A DNA stretch of 64,000 nucleotides from Polyrhizophydium stewartii. Taxonomy: Eukaryota; Chytridiomycota; Chytridiomycetes; Rhizophydiales. The position numbers and the translations under genes were made by a program. The notes under the pieces are model-generated. The model did no database searches, was not told the origin of the DNA, and was given only the letters and a program-made list of their open reading frames with translations. This document shows, one piece after another, positions 46,188-57,022 of the stretch. The stretch spans positions 1 to 64,000 of the forward strand of contig JADGIZ010000005.1 in assembly GCA_027604665.1 (NCBI GenBank), written 5' to 3'. The stretch's first letter is position 1. Each line of letters opens with the position of its first letter.

Positions 46188-47504
46188 ATGAACGGCACCA
46201 CACCCTGCACGACACCAGGCCAGCACACGGGAGCCCGCGACCTGGTGCGTGCGGCCCGGACCGCAAGGGCGCCGTGCCGGCAAGCGGGCTGACGCCGTGC
46301 TGCCGCGCAGGGCTGGGAGAATGTCGGCATCGCCTCACTGCTGCTTCTGGTGAACGGTGAGCCGAGCCCTGCCGGCAACGACAGCTGGGCCGCAACGCCC
46401 GTGACGCCGCAGCACACCGACCCCAGCCGGCCTGCTGACTGTCGCGCAGGCGCGCTGTCGCTGTACTTTGGCCTCGGCCTCGAGACGAGCATTGCCGTCG
46501 CCGCCGTGCGGTGCGCTGCCCGCGGCGCCGCCCCTCGCGAGACAACGCTGACTCCCGACCTCCAGGTGCGTTGTGCAGCTGTCGATCCTCGGCTACGTCC
46601 TCAAGCCCGTGTTCGAGATGGACAGCCCGTTGCTCGTCCTGGCCATGGCGCTCGCGCTCGCAATCATTGCCGTCTGCGAGGTCGTCTGGGCGCGCACGCC
46701 GTACCGCCACAACCTCATGTTTGTCACTGTCTTCGTCTCGATCCTGGGATCGACCATGCTCGTCGCCTTTCTGGGCAATGCCTATGCCATCCGCGCCGAG
46801 CCGTGGTACTCTCCGCGCGAGTTCATCCCGACGCTCGGCATGACGCTGGGCAACTCCATGTCCAGCATCGCCGTGGGACTAAGCAGCGTCATGACCCAGC
46901 TCGTTGTCCAGAAGGACAGCATCGAGATGTACCTTGCATTTGGCGCGAGCCGATGGGAGGCAGGTGGGTTGGACGTCGCAATTGCAAACATTCTTGCGAG
47001 CTCCGTGATAGCTGACCGTACCAATGTGTCTCCAGCCCGCCCCGTTTGCATTGAGGCGATCAAGATTGCGATGCTGCCTGCAATCAACTCGATGAGCATC
47101 ATCGGCCTCATCTCGATCCCAGGGTGCGTTGCGCAACGCCGAGGCGTGCCAGACAAACTCAAACACTGACTGGCGCTCTCAGGATGATGACCGGCCAGAT
47201 CCTCGGAGGATCGAGCGTCGAGAACGCAGCACGGTACCAGCAGATCATTTCCTTCATGATCACGGCGTCCTGTGGCCTCTCGACTGTGTGCGCGGTGCTC
47301 GCCGCAGCATTCATTGTCGTCGACGACAAGGCACGGCTGCGCGCCGACCGCCTCGTCAAGAACGATCGCAAGAAAGTCAACCAGCTCCAGCGGCTCCGCG
47401 CGTGGCTGGGCGGTCTCTGCTGCTGTTTTGCAAAGAGGGATGCAGTGGACTCACCCCAGTCGGGCGACTCGGAGCGCCGCGCGCTCTTGGCCGCGCGTTC
47501 TTGA
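46188..47504 (+). CDS. UPF0014 / FetB-type metal-export permease
   Basis: Exons: 46188..46244, 46311..46356, 46450..46510, 46566..46963, 47036..47123, 47183..47504; 323 aa. The UPF0014 signature is present throughout: LSLYFGLGLETSIAVAAVR, VVQLSILGYVL, PTLGMTLGNSMSSIAVGL, YLAFGASRWEAARP, PAINSMSIIGLISIPGMMTG, QILGGSS. Seven hydrophobic segments are visible, then a basic cytoplasmic tail with a CCC cluster and Lys/Arg-rich coil. Bacterial FetB exports iron with the ATPase FetA; plant ALS3/STAR2 relatives are involved in aluminium tolerance. No ATPase partner is in this window. The ATG at 46146 is an in-frame alternative start. Confidence 0.9.
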
Positions 47505-47579
47505 GTGCTACTCACAGACCAAACCATTAAAATGTGTCTTTCTCCACGTCAGACCAACGACGCGCTCTGCTCTGGACCC

Positions 47580-49853
47580 ATGATCTCGCCCAGCGTGCCG
47601 AGCAACCCTGGGTCTGCCGGTGCAGCGCGCATGTGCCACGTGTGCGGCGGCGCCTTTGCCAAAGCGTCGCTGCCCGCGCATCAGCGCAGGTCCGTGCCCG
47701 CCTCGGCTGCCGCTCACTCTCGCCGCCCAGACATGAGACATCTTGAGCGTTGATGGCTGCCCTCACTCGCCTGGCCGCCCGGCACGGCGGATGCCATCGG
47801 GCGTGCGGAAGCATGCCTGCATGGAAGAGCCGAGGCTCGCCTTCTTGAGGGCGTCCGAGGCGGCAGCCGTGCCCGCAGGCTGCTCCACCCCGATGGTCGC
47901 TGCGCCATGGCGGCTCTTGCTCAACTGCTGACGCGAATCGCCCGCCAACAGCTGCATCAAAAGAAGCCTTGGCATCAGCCAGCTCACGCGCTCCATGGCC
48001 ACGCTCTCGGCCGGCGGCGTCCCGCTCTATCCCTGCACCAGCTGTAAGTCTCGGTACTTGTCTCCCGCACCCTCGCAACGAGTCTGACAAGAGCTCGCTT
48101 CGATGTGGCGTCGTCGCTGCTGCGCGTCCAACCAGGCATGCGCAAGATCCCGCAAAACAAGCTCGCCGCGCATCTGCGCACCTGCAAAGGTGCCCAGTCG
48201 TCCAAACCATCTGCAACAGACCTGTTCAACGATGCCGAGTACCATCGCCTGTCACCAGGTGGCGGCAAGGGCCAGCCGCCTGCCAGCGCTCCGGTTCTTC
48301 GCGGCTCCACGCAGGGAATGATGGACCCCATCGGCGACAACTTTGCGGCCGAGGTCGACGCATTCCCTCGGCCGCCTGCGCAGCTAGCCCAGCAGCGGCC
48401 GCAGGTTGGTCTGCGCTCGCACGCGCCGTCTGCAGCGCATACGCCCGCGGCCGATCTGGCCTATGGCGGGAGCATCGGAGCGGGCATGCCTTCAACACAG
48501 CGCTCGCCAGCCGCCCTCGGCCGCTCGGCCGGATCTGCGTTTGTGCCCGTCGCGGCCGAGTCCCTGCATGTTGTCTATAACTCGGGCGTGACACCGTCTT
48601 CTGCATATGGCGGCACGGGCTCGGCCGTTGCTTCGCCCATGGTTGCATCGGCTGGCTCCGCGACGGCATCATCTCGGCCGCCCAGCATGCGCGTTGTGCC
48701 AAAGCGCAATCTGCGCGAGCTCCCAGCAACCTCGTCGCTATCGCTCATATCGGCGGAGCCCACGCTTCACGCGTTCCCTGCCGCCAGCGGAGGGAGCAGG
48801 CCCCCATCTGCATCGGCACCGCCTGCCGTCCCTGTAGCCACCATGGCGCCTGCGCTTCAGACGCGCTCGGGCAGCGACTATGGCTCGGAGAATCCAAGGT
48901 CTCGCAACGCAGCAGCAGCAGCAGCAGTCGATCAGAAGCAGATGCAACTCCAGGCGGCTCGACACGCGCAGCCAAGCAACAATATTTATCGCAGCCCTTA
49001 TTCCGGTCAGGAAGGCTACGAGGAGTCGCTTGACGATGGCCTGAATCAGTACGATCGCTCGCACGCGGCATCGCGCCACGACGGAGCCGGGCTCGACGGT
49101 GACGGCGACATGGAGCCAGACACAGTTCAAGATGATATGCTTGACGAGTACGACACCGAGCCGCGCGAGATGACGCCTTGCCACATATGCGGGCGCAAGT
49201 TCCTGGCTGAGCGCATGGTGCGTGCATCAGCCGTCTTGGGTTCCTGTGAGGCCGCGTCTGACAGGATACACGACGGTCCCTTATCCCGTAAAGGAGCGCC
49301 ACCTCGTCGCCTGTAGCAAGGCGCACAAAGCACGCAAGGTGTTTGACATGTCGTCCGCGCGCATCAAGGGCACCGACTTGGAAAAGTACGCATCCAAGGG
49401 CGGGAGAGCCGGCGGTCGCGCAGGCACCTCGACCGACAAGGTGAATATCGCATGCACTTTGTTTAGCAATCTGGATGGTGCGGCTTCTGACCGTCTTGCC
49501 CACCGAAGCCGCCCAAAAAGTCCAACTGGCGCGCCAAGCACGAGGCGTTTGTCCAGATGGTGCGTGCAGCGCGCGAGCCGGCAGGAGCGCCAGGCAGCAG
49601 CCGCGCCGCAGCGCCTGCGGTCGATCCCAACCCAGACTATGTGACCTGCCCGACATGCAACCGCCGGTTCAACGAAGACTCTGGCGCGCGCCACATGCCG
49701 CTGTGCAAGGAGAAGCACGCACAGCAGGCAAGCCGTATCAGCAACTCTCGCGGTGCCCAAAACGGCAAGGAGGATATGCTCAAGCGTCGCACTGCATATA
49801 AGCCGCCGCCACCAAAAACGGGCAGCTCCAGTAAGCCGACGAGCCGCCGGTAA
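47580..49853 (+). CDS. ZC2HC1-like protein with four C2HC zinc fingers
   Basis: Exons: 47580..47689, 47952..48043, 48136..49217, 49294..49440, 49509..49853; 591 aa. Four C-x2-C-x(n)-H-x3-C fingers: CHVCGGAF...HQRSC (completed across an intron), CTSCMRKI...HLRTC (also split), CHICGRKFLAERMERHLVAC (split) and CPTCNRRFNEDSGARHMPLC. The last two, with KKSNWRAKHEAFVQMVRAAR between them, match the ZC2HC1A/B (FAM164) core; the first two and a Ser/Ala/Pro-rich linker of about 280 residues are extra. ZC2HC1 proteins are poorly characterised and are common in flagellated eukaryotes. The first intron is 262 nt, long for this genome. That three of four fingers are interrupted by introns inside the zinc-binding unit strongly validates the gene model. 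Confidence 0.88.
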
Positions 49854-49967
49854 TTTCCGTGCGCCGCGCGGTGGGCGGCAGCAGAGGCAATGTAAGGATC
49901 GGTGTGGAGGGGGATCTATTGAGTATGGCTCGGGCGGAATACAGCGAGATCGTGCAACCCGGCGCCA

Positions 49968-50505
49968 TTACGCCAGGATCGCCACATGGCCGCAGGTGAG
50001 ACACTCGGCGACAACCAGCGGCGCGAGCAGCGAGGGCAGCGCCATTGCCCTGACCCCCAAAGCGGGCGAGGCGCACACAGCACTGCGTGGCAGTCGTCAG
50101 CGTCTGCTTCAACGCCGAGTCCTGCTCGACCCGCTCGAACCTGTGCTCGGCGGCTGCACTGCCAAAGGCAGCCTCGGCGTGGGCGAGTGTGAGCGGCTCC
50201 GAGACGGCGTCAATGCGGGCCGCGCACATGGTGCATGCGAGCGACGTGCGGGTCGCCTGCGCGAGGTGGCCGCGGACGCAGGCGAAGCACGGCACGGGCT
50301 GCGGCCTGCCGAGCTGCGAAGAGAGGTCGACAACGGCCTCGGCGACCAGAGACTCGCCGTCAGCCGCACGCAGACGCTTGGCCAGGGCCGTCTCGCCGGC
50401 TGAGCCGGTGCCGAGTTGCTCGAGACCGCCGCCCGCAGCGCTGTCGTCGCCGCGGGCCGCGCGCTTGCCCGCTGCCCGGCGAACCGCCGACTCAGCGGGC
50501 TGCAT
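49968..50505 (-). CDS. Small zinc-binding protein, unknown
   Basis: Exons: complement 50141..50505 and 49968..50082, phase 2, 159 aa. Cys pairs are spaced as in a zinc ribbon: CFACVRGHL, CTMCAARID and CLTCGHVAILA at the C terminus, with a single C in AVCASPALGVRAMALPSLL. The last half loosely resembles the C-terminal zinc finger of TFIIIC90-type proteins (C-x2-C, then VC, then C-x2-CG), but no propeller precedes it. The intron has CGCTGACGAC before the CACGCAG acceptor. The first 14 bases overlap the end of the ankyrin frame on the same strand. The two could be one spliced gene: donor GTTGGC after the codons for GLSL and acceptor GGCAAG keep the frame. Confidence 0.5.
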
Positions 50506-51604
50506 CGCCAACGAGGGAAAGCCCGATCAAGTCGCAAATGGCCGTGCGGCCGCCTGATCGCGCCTTGGCGAGCGCAGCACGGAGGCAGCGAGATGAGAAC
50601 AGTCGTGAACCATCTCTCCCGGCAGAGTTGGCCCCGAGCAGGCACGCAACAACGCCTGCGTGGCCGCGCTCGGCCGCGCCAATGAGAGCTGCATCGCTGG
50701 GTCGCTCGGCCCGGTGATCCAACAGCCACTTGACAACGCGCTCGTGGCCGCTGCGGGCGGCAAGATCGAACGCTTCGTTCGTGCATCCCTCGGTGCGATG
50801 TGCGTGCAGCCACATGACCATGCGCAGGTTGCCCTGCTTTGCCGACAGGTTCATGGCCTCGGTCGTGCATCCCTCCGATCGGTGAGTGTGCAGGAAACGC
50901 ACAATATCGAGCCGCCCCGCCCACGCAGCAAGGTCCATTGCGTCTGTGGAGCAGCCGTCACTGCGATGTAAGTGGAGCCACTGCACCACGTCCAGGTGCC
51001 CGCTGGCGGCAGCATTGTCCAGAACAGAGGTTGTCCATCGTGTTGAGGGGTCCATTGTAGCATGCAGCAGCTGCAGCAGCTCGAGATGCCCATACCTGGC
51101 GGCCATCTCGGCGTGCGCCGCGCACAGGCGGATGCAGCCGCACCGCGGGCAGCACTCGCTTGCATCGTCGGCCGCATTGGCGCAAGCACATGCCTCCCGC
51201 CGGACGAGGTCCAGAGCGCCCGACTTGGCCAAGATCTGCATCCTGACACGGGGGTTGCATCCCTCCAGCAGATCCAGCCAGCCGTTGCGAGCAGCCGAAA
51301 ACAGCACAAACTCGCCGTTGCAAGCAGGCAAGGCCTGCAGCCTCTCGAGCATCGCCCGCGAGCGCACGGCCATGAACGCCTCGACCGGGGGAGCAAGCGA
51401 GGCTCCGCCGCTCGCCGGTGCCAGGAGAGCCAGGTCTCCCTGGAACTCTGTCTCGACGACGTCGACCCACATGCGCACGCGCACGCTCCGCGGCAGGCGA
51501 GCTATGTCGACGGCACGCCCTGCGGCAAGCAGTGTCAAGGCGCCGGCCGCCTCGAGCACCATGTCCCGCAGTTCGAGCGGCAGCCGGTCCCAGTGCGAGA
51601 TCAT
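50492..51604 (-). CDS. Ankyrin-repeat protein
   Basis: Single-exon frame, 370 aa from the ATG at 51604. The N terminus (RLPLELRDMVLEAAG) resembles an F-box-like or BTB-free leader often seen before ankyrin repeats. From about residue 160, ankyrin units of the type GHLDVVQWLHLHRSDGCSTD, GRLDIVRFLHTHRSEGCTTE, GNLRMVMWLHAHRTEGCTNE and GHERVVKWLLDHRA appear. The H-R-x-E-G-C-T-x-E spacer is characteristic of large expanded ankyrin families in zoosporic fungi, oomycetes and amoebae. A cysteine-rich patch (CACANAADDASECCPRCGC) precedes the repeats. Target unknown. Its start lies 23 bp from the URB2 start on the opposite strand. The C terminus may continue by splicing into the zinc-binding exon. Confidence 0.8.
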   Translation of the reverse strand: MISHWDRLPLELRDMVLEAAGALTLLAAGRAVDIARLPRSVRVRMWVDVVETEFQGDLALLAPASGGASLAPPVEAFMAVRSRAMLERLQALPACNGEFVLFSAARNGWLDLLEGCNPRVRMQILAKSGALDLVRREACACANAADDASECCPRCGCIRLCAAHAEMAARYGHLELLQLLHATMDPSTRWTTSVLDNAAASGHLDVVQWLHLHRSDGCSTDAMDLAAWAGRLDIVRFLHTHRSEGCTTEAMNLSAKQGNLRMVMWLHAHRTEGCTNEAFDLAARSGHERVVKWLLDHRAERPSDAALIGAAERGHAGVVACLLGANSAGRDGSRLFSSRCLRAALAKARSGGRTAICDLIGLSLVGDAAR

Positions 51605-51627
51605 GACTTTCACCCAAAGTCCCGAAT

Positions 51628-54600
51628 ATGGCCGGCGCCGCGACGTCGACCGACTCGGTGCAGGCCATGACCCGCACGCTGCGCGCGGCCTCGGTGCCGC
51701 TCGACGAGCGCCTGCGCCTGGCGTCGACGCTACTCACGTCGCGCGCGCTCCACCTCCCGGGCAAGACCGAGGTGCTCCTCGACTGGATCATGCAGACTCT
51801 TGTCAGGTCGCTGCCCGCTCAGCAGCAGCAGCAGCAGCAGCAGGCGGGCCACTCCAAGGGCACGCAGAAGGTCCGTCACGACAAGCAGCCGCAGCAGCAG
51901 GAGCCAGCCTGCGGGAGCCCGGCGTACCTTTCTCTCGGCGCATGGCGGTTCTTGGCCCGCATGCTTGGCTCGCTCGTGCCGTCCAAGGCTCGCGACGCAC
52001 ATGCCGACAGCAGCCGTGTCCCCGACGTCGACGGATCCGACTTGCCGGCGGTGGAGGGCATCCAGCTCAAGGTTCCTCTGACGCCGCTGTTCGCGAGCCT
52101 CATCCGCGCATCAGACGAGCTCCTCTCAGGCGACTCAGACTCGCACGAACTTCTCGACGAGGCACGGACGGTCTTTGTCCTCGCAACCACGACGCTCTCC
52201 AACGTCGCCCGCATCACGGCCGACCAGCTCGGCCCCCTCGCACTCAACGTGCTCGAGGAGTTGCATGCGCGGATGGCAAGAAACGAGCATTTCTCGGACG
52301 CATATTGGCGCCTGTGCATGGCCATCCTGACCCGCACACAGCGCGAGCAGGCCATCTCGCCCAACCCGAAAAAGGTTTGATTTGGGTCGCCTTATGTCCG
52401 GCTCCCGCTGGATCGATGCTGATCAGTCCGATGCTCAATTTCGCCGCAGATGTTCTCGTTCACTGCTCAAAAAATGCTGCAGCACATGTCTGAGACCAGA
52501 CTGTTGATTGCGGGACTGGACGAATCGAGATCGGTACAGTTTGACGCATGGTGCGTTTCCCAGATCGAGCACGTCATGTTCCAGGCCGACAACATCGCAG
52601 AGCTCAGCACACTTGTGCTTGACCTCGGTAACCGTCGCATGGGCACGAATGTCCAGACCTCTTTAGAGCGTGCCAACGGCGGCCCGACTGCCGAGACACC
52701 CACATCGGTCTCCACCAAGGCGACCGACAAACCGATGCCCGATGCGACCAGCGGCAAGGAAGACAAGAAGCTGCAGGAAAACCAGAAAGCCGTGTCATAC
52801 TCATACGATCTGATCGACGTGCTCGTCAAGGGAGCTGCTGAAGCGGATGGCCGCCGCGCCATTGTCGAGATGCTGCCCATACTCCATCAGTGCTTCTTTG
52901 CGGCAATGCGCTCGCGCGGCAATCCAAAGCAGCTCGCACTATCCGTTTTCTGCTTCTTTGTTGAGATGCAGAGCTTGGCCTTGCCCTCCGAGCTCAAAAC
53001 AATCGTGTCGCCTTCGGATCTGCAGGTTCTGAGTAGACTCCTGCACCAGCTGCTTCATCATGACGTGTTTCGGCCCGCCGGCGATGACCGATCCAAGGCC
53101 CAGCGTGCAATGCTGGTTGGCATCTTTGAAAGGCTGTGCAAGATCGCTTGCTCGCTCGGACGCGCCGACACGCGCCAGACGCATATATTTTCGGCCATGT
53201 CGTGCTTGATCAAGCTCGACTTTGCGATTGTTGCCGACCGCATTGATGTGTTGTGGCCGCTTGTCCTGGGCGAGTCGGCGCGTGAGGCAGCAATGCCGCT
53301 TCTCCTCGAGCTCCTTGGAATGTTTGTCAAGTCGCGCGAGCTGGACGGGTTGCTGCGCAGTATGCTGTCCAAGATCCGCGAGGAGCCGTGGCGTTCCCAG
53401 GCTTTGCATCTATCGGTCTTTGACGACCGCTGGGTTTCGGCGTTTGGCGACGCGCTCGCGACCATGCTTCCCGCACAGTCGGTCTCCATCGTCGACCTCT
53501 TGCGCGCCGAGCTGCTGGAATCGTATGGCGCCACCCTCACACCAGCCAATGCCAACGACCAGCCCTCCAAGAAGCGCAAAACAGCAAGCGGACAAAAGGC
53601 CCGCCCGTCGCTGTCTGATGCACGGATAGTAGTCAAGCTGTTGTGCGCGGCCATCGCACGTGTGCTTCCAGCACATCCTCAAAATGAGACGCTCAAGCAG
53701 ATTGCGGCAGGTCTGCACTCTGACTTTGTTAAGCCGTGCATCAACCTGGTCAAGGACTGCGACACGGATGTGCTTGATCAGGTGCTTGATCGTCGATTCT
53801 GTCCTGCGCTGCAGCTGCACGCAACACTGGTGTCTGTTTCGCACGAGTTCTGGGCCGCGCATGTCAACTCAAAGTGGATTGAGCGCCTGCTCAAGCGCTT
53901 TTGCAGAGTCGCCGACCAGTGTCCTGCAGCCCATGCTTGGATGGTGAGGAAATATTGTCTTTCTGTCACAAACGAGCGATTGCCGTGACTGACGCTTGCA
54001 CTCGCAACCGAACCCCGCCGCTACAGACACGCATCGTCTGCACTCACGTCACGCGCCAAGTCGGAGTGTCGCCCGACCCTTCCGCCGAGCTGGACTGCAG
54101 GGCTTCACTGCACCAGTTGCTCGAGACGCTCAGCCTCGACAGCATGCCGCTAGCTCACGAAACTCATCTGGTCGTTGCGTGGCAGACTCTGCTGAGCAAC
54201 ATGTTTGCCGTCAGCCATGTTGTGGATCAGGACCACCTTGCGCAGATTGTCGTCACGCTCGTACTGTCCCTTGAGCACACGCCGCTCGCCGACCTGTGGC
54301 GTGCCGAGACCCCGACATCCTGCAGTTTGTTCAGTGCGCAGCTGCTCCAGCACGCTCCGTTCTTTGAGATTGCGCCAATCCGCAACCTGCTCGTCGGCGC
54401 CGTCCTCGCGCGGATACGCTCCAATCTCAAGGAAGCATTTGGCAAGAGCAAGCCCGCAAAACGGATGCTCAAGGTTCTGGGAGATATCGGTGACGCCTTC
54501 TCACCCGCGGACCTTGCCACGCAGACCGAGGCCACGATCCAGCTCGCAGCTGCTGCCCTCGCCGCCAGCGATGCAGACGAAGCGTCCGAAACGCATACGA

Positions 54601-56879
54601 CTCGTCTAAAAACATCGACCAAGGGTGGCAAGTCGAAGTCCAAGCTGGAGCCGACTGCCGAGGCTGCGCCAAGCGCCGAGGAAGGCACATGGGCTCAGGT
54701 CGTGGACAGCGAGGCGCTTTCGGCAGCGGTGAACCTGATCCAAGTCCTGCTTGTGTTCCCGATCGCGTACTTTTCGCAGCACGAACGCGACATGATCATG
54801 CACGCGATCTTTGTGACCGAGCTGGTGCTCATGCGCAGCAACACAGCGACTGCTGCCCCTGCGCTGTGGCTGCCAAGCATCCTTTCGTGCCGGCGCCTTG
54901 GCTTGCGATTCATGTCCAGCCGGCAGGATCGCATGCTGCCGCTCTTTGACCCGCAGATCCTGCGTGCGTATTTGCGTGTTCCGGCCAAGCAGAGCGATGC
55001 CGCGGCGCACTCGAACGCACTGCACGACGCCATCGTGCAAGAGACCGCGGGCATTGCAGAGCTGGTCATCTCCACGGTTTTGCGCAAATTTGGGGACAAG
55101 TCGCTGGTCAAGGGCGGCCAGCTTCAGCCGACAGCGTTCTTGGAGCAGGCTTGGCAGACGCTTGACTCGGACGCCGTATTCGATTTGGTGCGTGTTCGTG
55201 CGGTTGCCGGCGTCAACGAACATCTGCGTGCATCCAAGGCTCCAACCGACTTGGCCGTGCTCCGCGATGCGCCGGCCTTTGGCGCTGTCGTCAAGCGCAT
55301 TCATCGAATCGCGGTCGACGAGTCTGGGGCCGCGGCCGCCGTGGTTGGCCCAGCGCTGCGCGAGCTGTCGTCGTTCTTCAAGCTCTCCAGCGATCCAAGG
55401 CTACACGAGCTTCTTGCTCACATTGGCGCGTCCGTGGAGCGGCAACACGCGGCGTCCGAGTCGGTTCTCCTTGCGACGCAGATTGCGGCGCTCCTCGAGT
55501 GGGTCGAGGACATCGACTCGAGTGTTCTGGCGATGAACTTTGCCGACTGGATTCAGCGCATGTGGCGAATGATGCCGAAACATGCCATGCTGCGCACAGC
55601 ATTCGCCCATCATGCCCAGCGCAGTCCATACGAGCACTATCTGACTGTGGTGGACTATCACGTCAAGAAGCTCGCCTCTATCACCGAGCACACCATGTTC
55701 GCCTCGGCCAATGAGCCCGAAGGCGTCGTCGGCTTGATCCAGGCACTTGGCGTGCTTCTCGCCACACCCAACGCCAACGGCACTCGCAAGCCCATCCGGT
55801 CGGCCGTGCCGGCGGTGCTGACGCACTGCGCTGCGCTCGCAGAGCGCACACGGCGCTTTGGCACGATTGCAGCGATCCTGGATCTCGCACTCGCGATTGC
55901 CGCCGACCGCCAGATCGATATGAGCTCGGGGGACGTTTCCTTGCTCATTGCCGTGATCCAGTCGGCCGGCACCAACGCCCATGCAGCCCGTGCTGAACGA
56001 CAGCGCGAACCTCTTCGGGAAGCGCAGATGACCGGGCCGGACAGCGTCTTGGAGCAACGCATCGACGCCGATTCTCACCCCAAAGCAAACCGTGGCCGTG
56101 CCGCCGACCAGGCTGCCTTGTTCGATCTCATGTGCCAAGTGCTTGTCTCCCTGCTCCGCACGCGCCGAGACGCCGTCATCCGCCTGATCCCCGTCTTCAT
56201 CGCACCGGTCGTTGCCCTCCTGGGATCGCTTCGCGACCAGCCTCGCCTGCAGATCACCAGCGCGCACAGGCGGCAGCTGCAGCAGGCCGGTCAGCGGCTT
56301 GCCCAGCAGTCGGCGCAAGCCGCGACGCAGCAGACCGGCTCGACTGACAAGCCGCATGCCCAGCATTCAGCACAGCTTCACGGCACCGGCGCCGTGTTTG
56401 TCGACGAGCCGTTTGCGGTGTTCGACGGTGCGACGCCGCTTCCGGTGTCGTGCGCCAAGTCGCTCTCGCGCGCTCTCTCTGCGATGACACAAAAGCCGGC
56501 AATTGACAACGAGGGAAGCCACGGCTCGGCGCATGCAGATGGCGTCGGCGGCAGCGCCGGTGACGCAGATGGCCAGAACGACCGGCTTGCGTCGCAGTAC
56601 GCCAAAACCATCAAGCCATTCTCCAAACACGCGCCGTTTGTGCTCTCGCGGGTCGTGCACATCCAGGTGTCCGCCCGGCCGTTCTCACCCGCGGTCAAGG
56701 ACGCCCTCCGCCTCGGCGTTTTCGCGCTGCTGGACCTGTGCGACGACTACGGCCGCGGCGCAGTATTGGCAGCGCTCGATGGCGGCGGCCGATCTGCGGG
56801 CGGGGGCGGCGGGCGGCATATCTTCAAGGATTTTGTTGCGGCATGGGAGAGGGAGCATCGGTACACCGGCAAGGCATGA
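51628..56879 (+). CDS. URB2: Ribosome biogenesis factor URB2/Npa2-like
   Basis: Exons: 51628..52374, 52450..53943, 54027..56879; 1697 aa, phase 0 at both introns. Mostly alpha-helical repeat protein with few landmarks. The C-terminal Urb2/Npa2 domain is recognisable: HAPFVLSRVVHIQVSARPFS, VKDALRLGVFALLDLCDDYG, FKDFVAAWEREHRYTGKA. Urb2 acts with Urb1 in early pre-60S assembly in the nucleolus. An eight-Gln run (51820..51843) and a Gly-rich loop (56794..56817) are low-complexity inserts. Length and C-terminal match support URB2; the central region is too diverged to verify by eye. Confidence 0.78.
51820..51843 (+). repeat. (CAG)8 encoding polyglutamine in URB2
   Basis: Eight perfect CAG codons in the first exon of URB2. 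Confidence 0.9.
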
Positions 56880-57022
56880 TAACTTTCCCATAAACACTCG
56901 CGCACGCTGCCTCTGTCTCAATGACTGGCGGCGCCGGCGGCCGCCGCATGGGGTTTTGGAAGCCCGCCGCGCCTTCTCTGATGTTTCCCGATTCGCGCCA
57001 AGACCGCCAAGAAAGCCTCGAC

